Below, piece after piece: positions 11,354-19,094 of a DNA stretch of 25,980 nucleotides. Under the pieces are notes generated by a model, which worked only from the letters and a program-made list of their open reading frames with translations, ran no database searches and was not told where the DNA came from. The position numbers and the translations under genes are program-made. The stretch's first letter is position 1. Each line of letters opens with the position of its first letter. This DNA comes from Oppiella nova (taxonomy: Eukaryota; Arthropoda; Arachnida; Sarcoptiformes; Oppiidae): the NCBI GenBank assembly GCA_905397405.1, contig CAJPVJ010000411.1, positions 1 through 25,980 on the forward strand. Reading direction: 5' to 3'.

Positions 11354-11440
11354 TTTTACAAAAACAAGACTTTTTATAAGTAGCAATTGATAACTGCCAA
11401 TTCACAAACACTGAATATAATTTATAAGACTTTAATTTCT

Positions 11441-11449
11441 TTATATACT
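11441..11449 (-). promoter_or_regulatory. Putative TATA box of P450-D
   Basis: TATATAAAG on the coding strand, 88-96 bp upstream of the start codon. It is conserved at the same distance upstream of P450-E (15291-15299). A second TATA-like run at 11371-11380 is too close to the ATG to be the main one. Confidence 0.5.
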
Positions 11450-11496
11450 ATATTTCTTGGGATACAATCTATTAATCAAATAATTTTACACCAAAA

Positions 11497-11504
11497 TGAT
11501 TAGA
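11497..11504 (-). promoter_or_regulatory. Conserved TCTAATCA element upstream of P450-D
   Basis: Coding-strand TCTAATCA, 144 bp upstream of the ATG, followed on the plus-strand left side by a TACACC run. The same core is at 15349-15356 (E), 18279-18286 (F), 21219-21226 (G) and 24396-24403 (H), each 145-146 bp from its start codon. The constant spacing, including in the divergent gene H, suggests a binding site. Confidence 0.45.
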
Positions 11505-11780
11505 TAACAAGGTGTGCGATGTATAAAAATAAATCAAATTGTATTATGAAAGTTTCAAATAAAAACATCACTTAAATACGTGAATTACAATTGAAGGCCA
11601 AAGTTACTCGGATCACAATTAAGTTTGCATCATATTTTGCAAACAACTACAGGTACAGTATGTAATACATATTAATACTACGTATCCACAACATAACTAG
11701 AGTAAAAAGTGTCATGTTAATGGTGTCAATACTGTACTGACGTCTATTTGATCCGCCCATTGATATTCTAAGACTCATCG

Positions 11781-12380
11781 ATGGCTAAAAAGACTTACGA
11801 CTTGTTGTTTAAGCTCTTATTAATAGGCGACTCGGGAGTGGGAAAGCATGATATACTCTTCAAGTTCTGCGACGACGCCTTCAACACCACATTCAAATCA
11901 ACGATAGGTATTGACTTCAAGATTAAAACCATTGAATTGAGAGGAAAACGGATTAAACTTCAGATTTGGGATACGGCCGGACAGGAGAGGTTCCATCCAA
12001 TAACCTCCAGCTATTACAGGGGAGCGATGGGTATAATGTTAGTCTACGACATCACAAACGCCAAGAGCTTTGATAATATCGCCCAATGGCTGCGACATAT
12101 CGACAAAGACGTGGAGAAAATAATTTTAGGAAATAAATGCGATATGAATGACAAACGGATGGTCACCAGAGAGAGGGGCGAGACCTTCGCCAGGGATCAC
12201 AACATTAGGTTCTTAGAGACGAGTGCGAAGGCAGACATCAATATAGACCGAGCTTTCCTCGAATTAGCCGAAGCCATACTCCATAAGCAAACGGCGGGTC
12301 AGAACACATCGGATAGCGCCGACAGAGTGAACGTCTCCTCACAGGACCCTAAAGTGGGCTCAAAGTGTTGTATATTATAA
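11781..12380 (+). CDS. Rab10-like small GTPase with altered P-loop, intronless
   Basis: Single-exon gene for a 199-residue Rab GTPase, closest in pattern to Rab10/Rab8 (N-terminus [19 protein letters not shown]). Rab10 regulates exocytic and endosomal membrane traffic. Visible G motifs: P-loop GDSGVGK at 16-22, switch I STIGIDF, WDTAGQE at 63-69, NKCD and ETSAK. Odd points: the residue after GK is His23 instead of Thr/Ser, followed by Asp24 instead of Cys; Pro73 replaces the switch II Thr that LRRK2 phosphorylates in human Rab10; about four residues are missing before the NKCD strand; and the protein ends SKCCIL, two residues past the usual Rab10-type CC. The frame is fully open, and switch I Thr and Gln68 are kept. 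The absence of introns beside intron-rich neighbours suggests a retrocopy, though I see no poly(A) tail or target-site duplication. It is divergently placed to P450-D. Activity is uncertain: the P-loop change should weaken Mg2+/GTP binding. Confidence 0.93.
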   Translation: MAKKTYDLLFKLLLIGDSGVGKHDILFKFCDDAFNTTFKSTIGIDFKIKTIELRGKRIKLQIWDTAGQERFHPITSSYYRGAMGIMLVYDITNAKSFDNIAQWLRHIDKDVEKIILGNKCDMNDKRMVTRERGETFARDHNIRFLETSAKADINIDRAFLELAEAILHKQTAGQNTSDSADRVNVSSQDPKVGSKCCIL

Positions 12381-12586
12381 GATCGGCCACTAATTTGCAC
12401 TCAATTATAGCTTTGTTTGCATAACACATATTGTATACGACTTCTAGATTTTCATTGATTTGTTAAAAAGATTTTGTTTAATACAAATGAAGAGCTCAAA
12501 AATGGTTATATTTATGTACAGTATTATAATTTATAAAGATATTGTAAAGGACATCATATTTAATTAGGTGAATACACATCTCTATA

Positions 12587-12592
12587 AATAAA
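12587..12592 (+). terminator. Possible poly(A) signal of the Rab-like gene
   Basis: AATAAA about 207 bp downstream of the Rab stop codon. It lies within the block 12568-13177 that is homologous to 15568-16094, so it may predate the Rab insertion. Confidence 0.3.
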
Positions 12593-13149
12593 TTGAATGT
12601 ACTGTTACTGATGAACTTACCATCAAACTTTTGGAAATATCTTAAGTTTATTACTGGTACTTGTTTATTTGTAATTGAATGGCTTATTCTTGAAATGTTA
12701 TAAATTCTTGCTATTCAAGTTTTAATAGTAATGAATAAATACTTTTGATGAATAACTTATAAAAATCAATACAAAAAAATATATTAAATGTATACTGAAC
12801 CGCAATTTAAGTACATTAGGGTTATTTTTCATAAACAAATGGCTAACGATAAGTTTGACGATAAATATTCAAGGGCATATTAATTATGCAATTTTTACTT
12901 TTATTTTATTCTTTCTAACTGTAATTAAAATTTAAATAAAAAAATAAAATAATTTATTTAAAAATTTCGTTTAATAAGAAAGTCACTTTTATTTCTGTTA
13001 ATTATACTTTGATAATTAACATTAATATAGTGAACGTTTATGGTTTGTATTAAACAAAAATAGGTGGACAAAACTGTCCTAGATATAACTACATCTTTAA
13101 ATACAAAATACTTGGATATAATAAATATAACAATATTTAAACATTAGTA

Positions 13150-13177
13150 TTATTTTCTTAATTCAATTCCAATGTTA
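13150..13177 (-). pseudogene. Orphan tail of a P450 terminal exon
   Basis: Twenty-eight bp matching the end of the P450-F coding sequence (16067-16094) with one difference, reading NIGIELRK then TAA on the minus strand. No P450 exon continues beyond 13177; instead the sequence enters the 3' flank of P450-E. It is the remnant of an additional P450 copy left at a duplication or deletion junction. Confidence 0.75.
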
Positions 13178-13280
13178 TTTATTATTAGATAATGAATTAA
13201 TTTATCGGATCATTATTTTAATAAAAATAATTTTATCTAATAGCAATTGACATTAATAAAATATATATGAATTTATAATA

Positions 13281-15203
13281 TTATTGTCTTAATTCGATGC
13301 CTACGTTAACATCTCCTGTTGTTAAAAGAAACTCCATTTTCTTAAATTTAAGAGGAACTGTAGTATTGGGTGTTCTCACGAATTTGAATTTATTAATCAA
13401 ATGGGCTATCGCTGTCTTGGCCTCCATTAAGGCAAACCTCATTCCCACACAATTTCGGGGTCCCGTCCCGAACGGCATATAAGTGTATGGAACCAATTGG
13501 TCCGTATTCTCGGGCATAAACCTCTCCGGATCCCAACGATCAGGGTTTGGGTAATACTTAGGGCTGTGATGAAGGCTTTGAATGTCAAAGTTAACGAGCA
13601 TTCCCTTCGGGATCTTCAGTCCTGTATCGCCTACAATATAATTAGATAAATATTAATTACAATTATATATATAGCAATTATTTAAACAAACCAATCGTAT
13701 AGTCTTCGTTAGCAATTCTACCGACGGCTGAAACGGGATTATAGATTCTCAGGGTTTCGGCAACACATGCCTCCAAATATGGCATTTTGGAGATACTCTC
13801 GTAATCATACTTCCCGTCAAAACGACTCACTTCTTCGTATAGCTTTTGCTGACACTTTTGATCCAAAGCTAATCTGTAGGACATAAACGTTAAGAGAGAG
13901 GCAGTCGTCTCATATCCGGCCACAAAGAATACAAAACTTGTGGCCAATATATCGGTGTCTGTTATCTCTGTCTTTTGTTTATTATATTTCAAAGCGTCCG
14001 CTGAATCGACTTTTCCAAAAATCTCTTCATTCAAGTCATCGACTTCTGGTTCATCGATATCCTGTTTCTTGTTTTGTGCGTTAATCATAAGCTGTAAGTA
14101 ATCTCTGTGTTTGGTTTTCTCCGATTTACGCCTTTCCACAATTGACTTAATCTGAATATATATTATATTAACAATTGATTTAAACATTAAAAAATATAAT
14201 ACTAACGGCTGTAGAGAAGAATTTCTTAACACTCGGGTCCGTTGCCTCAAATCCTGTCCACTCAAGGATTTTAGGGAAAGTGTTGAACAGCAGAAAGAAG
14301 ACCCAAATCCTCCAATTTCCTCGAAATACTTTCTGTGCATTCACTACAAACTCATTGTTGGGGTCGTTATGAGTGTCTATTTTAGTGCCGAAAGCACACG
14401 AAGCGATCACATCCATCGTTAGATTCCCCATCGCTTTCTTCATCTCGACGTTCTCTCCATTCCTCGACTTCTGCTCCAAATATTTCTCTAATCTCTTCAC
14501 ACAATCAATGATAATGGGATGCATTGCTCGCATTTTGCCACTCGAGAAGGTCGGACTAATCTATTTATTCAATATAATGTTAATTCATAAAAATCAAATA
14601 AATTTATATTATAGTCAACGAACAATTGATCGCATATTCTTCCAGTCCTCTCCGGTTAAATTAAACAGTGATCTGTCGTTAAACGGATCCCCAGTTTTAA
14701 AATCGTCGTGATCGACAAAGTGATGAAAATCTCTAATATTCATGTCTTTTATCAGTTCGGGATCATTTATCATAAGTATCGGGCGAGAACCCAGGTATGT
14801 CCTATAGTTTTTAAATAATACAGTAGTTTTATATTTAAAAATTAAATATAATTAGCATTCTAAAAGAGTAAACTTTATATTAAATAGTGCTAGAACAAAT
14901 TATTGAATTACCCGTATATTCTTCCATATTTGTTGCTATTATTCAGAACATTCTCGTGAACTGGTCTCACGAATATCTCCCAAAGAGTTCCAAAAAATGG
15001 GAGTGGTGTGGGGCCAGGTATGCCACGGGATGACCAATATTTGTAATTCCGAGTCAAATAGCTATACGAATAAAAATTTTACATTTTACAGGATATTCTT
15101 AAAATTTGGTTATGAAATATAATAATGCTTACAAATACAAAGCCACTATACCAATAGTGAATAGAAAAAGCGAATTTAGATCAAACAAAGTGGAGAAAAA
15201 CAT
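13281..15203 (-). CDS. Cytochrome P450 (P450-E), CYP3-like clan
   Basis: Complete gene of 520 residues. Exons in transcript order: 15133-15203, 14912-15061, 14624-14801, 14207-14560, 13692-14151 and 13281-13630. It is the closest relative of P450-D: exon 1 to intron 3 and the terminal exon differ by few substitutions, and the promoter is alignable. Landmarks: MFFSTLFDLNS-type membrane anchor, GIPGPTPLP hinge, ISPTFSSGKMRAMHP, I-helix FVAGYETTASLL (about 329-334), AETLRIYNP, DPERFMP and FGTGPRNCVG with Thr in place of the usual Met (Cys near 465). The stop is TAA at 13281-13283. The open reading through the exon 4/5 intron in another frame is a by-product of the short AT-rich intron; the GT..AG junctions and phase decide the structure. 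No defect seen. Confidence 0.95.
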
Positions 15204-15290
15204 TTTTACAAAAACACAAGACTTTTTATAAGTAGCAATTTATAACTGCCAATTCACAAACACTGAATTTAACTAATAAGACTTTAATTT

Positions 15291-15299
15291 CTTTATATA
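15291..15299 (-). promoter_or_regulatory. Putative TATA box of P450-E
   Basis: TATATAAAG on the coding strand, 88-96 bp upstream of the start codon, the same sequence and position as in P450-D. Confidence 0.5.
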
Positions 15300-15348
15300 C
15301 TATATTTGTTGGCATATAATCTATTAATCAAATAATTTTACACCAAAA

Positions 15349-15356
15349 TGATTAGA
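15349..15356 (-). promoter_or_regulatory. Conserved TCTAATCA element upstream of P450-E
   Basis: Coding-strand TCTAATCA, 146 bp upstream of the start codon, in the same context as in P450-D. The D and E promoters are recent copies, so on its own this one adds little. Confidence 0.4.
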
Positions 15357-15506
15357 TAACAAGGTGTGCTATGTATAAAAATAAATCATATTGTATTGTG
15401 AAAGTTTCAAATAAAAACATCACTTATATATGTGAATTACAATTGAAGTTTCCTTAATAGGGGCGGGATTTCATGTATGTATGGTAAATGTGCTCATGTA
15501 TTCTAT

Positions 15507-15544
15507 ATGTATAATACATAGAATAATACACATGTATTATACAT
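15507..15544. repeat. 13-bp perfect inverted repeat with 12-nt loop
   Basis: Arms ATGTATAATACAT (15507-15519) and ATGTATTATACAT (15532-15544) are exact reverse complements and could form a hairpin. They lie in a unique insert-like segment (15449-15567) that replaces the sequence present upstream of P450-D and P450-F. It may be a small mobile-element remnant or filler DNA at a deletion; no terminal repeats or target-site duplication could be shown. Confidence 0.5.
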
Positions 15545-16066
15545 CCAATGTATGGGAATCTACCCTAGTGAATACAAATCTCTATTAATAAATTCAATTG
15601 TACTGTTACTGATGAAATTACCATGAAAACTATATTAAAAGTATACTGAACCACAATTTAAGTACATTAGTGTTATTTTCATAAGTGCATTAAGGTTATT
15701 TTTCATAAACAAATTACTAACGATAAGTTTGACGATAAATATTCAAGGGCATATTATTCGATAGAAATCTATATTAATTATGCAATTTTTACTTTGATTT
15801 TATTCTTTCTAAATGTAATTAAATTGTAAATTAAAAAATAAAATAAAATATTTAAAAATGCGTTTGAAAAGAAAGTCACTTTTATTTCTGCTAAACTCTT
15901 TATACTTTGATAGTTAACCTTAATATAGTCAACGTTTATAGTTTGTATTGACCAAAAACAAGTGGATAAAACTGTTCTAGATAAAACTACATATTTAAAT
16001 ACAAAATACTTGGATATAATAAATATTTAGAAGATATAAATATAAGAAAATATTTAAACATTAGTA

Positions 16067-18134
16067 TTATTGTCTTAATTCAATTCCAATGTTAACATTT
16101 CCTGTTGTCAACAGAACTTCAAACTTCTTTATTTCAAGAGGAACTGTAGTATTGGGTGTTCTCACGAATTTGAATTTATTAATCAAATGGGCTATCGCTG
16201 TCTTGGCCTCCATTAAGGCGAACCTCATTCCCACACAATTTCGGGGTCCCATTCCGAACGGCATNCGCTGTCTTGGCCTCCATTAAGGCGAACCTCATTC
16301 CCACACAATTTCGGGGTCCCATTCCGAACGGCATATAAGTGTATGGAACCAATTGGTCCCTATTCTCCGGCATAAACCTCTCCGGATCCCAACGATCAGG
16401 GTTTGGGTAATACTTAGGGCTGTGGTGTAGGGTTTGCATATCAAAGTTAACCATCATTCCCTTCGGAATTGTTAGTCCGGTATCGCCTGTATATCGATAA
16501 ATATTAATAATTTTTTATAACTGCTATTTAACTATAAAACAAACCTATAGTATAGTCTTCGTTAGCAATTCTACCGATAGCTGCGACGGGATTATAGATT
16601 CTCAGGGTTTCGGCAACACATGCCTCCAAATATGGCATTTTGGAGATACTCTCGTAATCATACTTCCCGTCGAAACGACTCACTTCTTCGTATAGTTTTT
16701 GTTGACATTTTTGATCCAAAGCTAATCTGTAGGACATATACGTCAGAAGAGAAGCAGTGGTTTCATATCCGGCCACAAAGAATAGAAAACTTGTGGCCAA
16801 TATGTCTTCATCTGTTATCTCTGTCTTCTGTTTATTATATTTCAAAGCGTCCGCCGAATCGACTTTTCCAAAGATCTCTTCATTCAAGTCATCGACATCT
16901 GCTTCATCGATGTCTTGTTTCTTGTTTTGTGCGTTAATCATAAGATTTATGTAATCTCTTTGTTTGGTTTTCTCCGATTTACGCCTTTCCACGATTGACT
17001 TAATCTGAAATTATATTATATTAACAATTACATAAACTAATATTATATATAAATATTTATTTAATATAATACTAACGGCTGTGGAAAAGAATTTCTTGGC
17101 ACTCGGATCTTGGATCTGAAATCCGGTCCATTTGATTAGTTTAGGGAAAGTACTGTTTAGTATAAAGAAGACCCAAATCCTCCAATTCCCTCGAAATACT
17201 TTCTGTGCATTCACTACAAACTCATTGTTGGGGTCGTTATGAGTGTCTATTTTAGTGCCGAAAGCACACGAAGCGATCACATCCATCGTCAGATTCCCCA
17301 TCGCTTTCTTCATCTCCACGTCCTCTCCATTCTTCGACTTCTGCTCCAAATATTTCTCTAATCTCTTCACGCAATCAATGATAATGGGATGCATTGCTCG
17401 CATTTTGCCACTTGAAAAGGTCGGACTTATCTATTCATTATATATACTGTTAATTAATAAAAATCAAATAATTTTATATTATAGTCAACGAACAATTGAT
17501 CGCATTTTCTTCCAGTCCTCTCCGGTTAGATTAAACAGTGATCTATCGCTAAATGGATCTCCGGTTTTAAAATCGTTGTGATCGAAAAATACATGAAAAT
17601 CTCTAATATTCATGTCTTTTATCAATTGAGGGTCATTTATTACAAGCATTGGTCTCGAACTCAAGTATGTCCTATTAGTTTAGGGAATACATTAAATTAA
17701 GTTACTTTGTACTTATTTGATAATAAATAGCACAAAACAATGCATTTACCCGTATATTCTTCCATATTTTTGGCCATTATATACAACACCCTCAGGAAAA
17801 GGCCTTAAGAACAGTTGCCATAGAGTACCAAAGATGGGAAGTGGTGTGGGGCCAGGGATGCCACGGGATGACCAATATTTGAAATTCCGAGTCAAATAAC
17901 TATATGATTAAAATATGAATCAAATAATTGACATTCACACAAAATTTTTATTAGTAACTTATTTTTATATTAAATAATATTTAGATATAGAAATTTGTTG
18001 TTTGATGACATTTATTATAAAGTATACTTACATATAATAAATAATAAATTAAATAATACTTACAAATACAATGCTATCAAACCAGCGGTGAATATATAAA
18101 ATGAATTAAAACTAAATAATGTCGAGAATATCAT
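16067..18134 (-). CDS. Cytochrome P450 (P450-F), CYP3-like clan
   Basis: Complete gene of 520 residues after removing an assembly artefact. Exons in transcript order: 18064-18134, 17750-17899, 17494-17671, 17077-17430, 16545-17004 and 16067-16486. The product opens with MIFSTLFSFNS and a hydrophobic anchor, then YLTRNFKYWSSRG and the GIPGPTPLP hinge. Further motifs: exon 4 ISPTFSSGKMRAMHP, I-helix AGYETT (329-334), ETLR (383-386), PERF (439-442) and FGMGPRNCVG (458-467, Cys465). The stop is TAA at 16067-16069. Exon 6 as printed is 420 nt and frame-broken by a 69-bp repeat plus one N (16196-16334); without these 70 nt it is 350 nt and open, as in the sisters. Exon 4 differs from D, E and G in its last 30 codons (FPKLIKWTGF rather than FPKILEWTGF), so parts may come from different donors. 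Confidence 0.93.
16196..16334. repeat. 69-bp exact direct repeat flanking a single N (likely assembly join)
   Basis: 16196-16264 and 16266-16334 are identical and separated by an N at 16265, across the haem-signature codons of P450-F. All sister exons have one copy, and deleting 70 nt restores the standard 350-nt exon and its frame. The same pattern occurs at 4603-4727. Confidence 0.92.
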
Positions 18135-18210
18135 TTTTGCAAACAATTTGGTTCTTGTTTGTAGTAAATTAAACTACTTGTAAGTGTAAAATGTATTTTG
18201 ATTTCAATTC

Positions 18211-18218
18211 ATTATATA
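18211..18218 (-). promoter_or_regulatory. Putative TATA element of P450-F
   Basis: TATATAAT on the coding strand, 77-84 bp upstream of the start codon. The aligned position upstream of P450-G (about 21151) reads TGTAAA and has lost the TATA. Confidence 0.35.
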
Positions 18219-18278
18219 CAATTTGTTCATAAATACAATCAAATATTCAGGAATTATCAAATAACTTTTACTCCCGAC

Positions 18279-18286
18279 TGATTAGA
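18279..18286 (-). promoter_or_regulatory. Conserved TCTAATCA element upstream of P450-F
   Basis: Coding-strand TCTAATCA, 145 bp upstream of the ATG. The adjacent plus-strand TACTCC run parallels TACACC in genes D and H. Confidence 0.45.
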
Positions 18287-18963
18287 TTAGTTGTTTATAT
18301 GCAGTATATAAAAAAATAATTTCTATACTACTGTATAAAATCTATATTAAACTCTCAAACAATAACATCACTTAAATACGTGAATTACAATTGAAGGCCA
18401 AAGTGTCTCGGCTCACAATAAAGTTTGCATCAAATATTATAGTCAATACTTTGCGCACAACTGAATAAATGATGAAATAAGTTGTCAAACCTTTGCAAAA
18501 ACTATAATTTCTATCCTTGTTAAAGGTATTATAATTATTCAAGAATGTAATCAATAATCTTATCAAATTCTGTTAAGCTATCATCAGTAAATACTTTTCA
18601 CGAATAGCTCAATAAAACAATATACCTGTATTTCACTATATTGTGAACTGCATTACCATTGAGTTTAGTACTTTAGGTTTGATTTTTCATACAAACAAAT
18701 CATTAACAATATTTCATTGAAAGACACATTTTAACTGATTTTGCAGTTAATGTGAATTTATTTGTGCAGTTATGCAATGATTGCATCCTTTTGTTATTTA
18801 AATATTTCGAAAAGTTATTAGCCTTATTATATAAGTTAAAATAAATTATTTACTACAAAATGTATTAAATTAGATAATTTGAGTAATTATACAAACAAAC
18901 TTTATTCTCATTTAAATACTAAATCTATACATTTAAATACCCTGTATAGCACAAATACAAATA

Positions 18964-19011
18964 ATGTCTGTGCGTATAGTTTCTGGTGGACAGACAGGTG
19001 TGGACAGGGCT
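18964..19011 (+). pseudogene. Truncated 5' fragment of the SLOG-fold gene (16 codons)
   Basis: ATG plus 15 further codons (MSVRIVSGGQTGVDRA) identical in protein to the start of the intact gene at 21334, preceded by about 85 bp of matching 5' flank. At 19011/19012 the sequence switches to the 3' flank of a P450 gene (matching 13197 onward) and meets a TAA at once. It keeps the first glycine-rich loop but lacks the rest of the domain. It marks the copy boundary of a tandem duplication. Confidence 0.92.
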
Positions 19012-19094
19012 TAATTTATCGGATCATTATTTTAATCAAAATAATTTTGTCTAATAGCAATTGACATTAATAAAATACATATTAATTTATAATA

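Larger units (their letters stand above)
12381..13280. other. Spacer between the Rab-like gene and P450-E, with a duplicated 3'-flank block
   Basis: The first 190 bp look like Rab 3' flank. From 12568 to 13177 the sequence aligns with 15568-16094, the 3' flank of P450-F, including the AGTACATTAGGGTT motif (from 12810). It ends inside a P450 terminal exon tail (13150-13177). From 13178 it switches to sequence shared with the P450-D 3' flank. No other gene is seen. Confidence 0.65.
15204..16066. other. Spacer between P450-E and P450-F
   Basis: Composite. Up to 15448 it is P450-E promoter sequence shared with D. 15449-15567 is unique. From 15568 it aligns with the block after the Rab-like gene (12568-13177) and runs into the P450-F terminal exon. 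The spacer motif AGTACATTAGTGTT begins at 15661. No gene is seen. Confidence 0.65.
18135..18963. other. Spacer between P450-F and the SLOG gene fragment
   Basis: Contains the P450-F promoter. A block at about 18363-18432 matches the region upstream of P450-D (about 11566-11632). The motif AGTACTTTAGG begins at 18667, and from 18874 there is the 5' flank of a SLOG-type gene, shared with 21247-21333. A 64-residue minus-strand open frame (18372-18566) has no family features and is not called. Confidence 0.6.

Noticed and set aside
11371-11380. TATA-like run close to the P450-D start codon
   Set aside because: Initiation about 25-30 bp downstream would fall at or inside the coding sequence; the box at 11441-11449 is better placed and conserved.
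13678-14340. A 220-residue minus-strand frame joining the exon 4 region and exon 5 of P450-E without an intron
   Set aside because: The first part reads exon 4 in the wrong frame and passes through the short intron; exon junctions and phases shared by all paralogues show the true structure.
14373-14711. Plus-strand open frames of 60-112 residues opposite P450 exons 4 and 3 (also at 1975, 7450, 17243, 20183)
   Set aside because: They are antisense shadows of conserved P450 exons and repeat only because the exons do.
18372-18566. Minus-strand 64-residue open frame upstream of P450-F
   Set aside because: It overlaps a block conserved as promoter-distal spacer with P450-D, where the frame is not kept; no family features.
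18879-19064. 61-residue plus-strand frame overlapping the SLOG fragment
   Set aside because: It is in a different frame from the SLOG codons; the homology is in the 16-codon frame at 18964.
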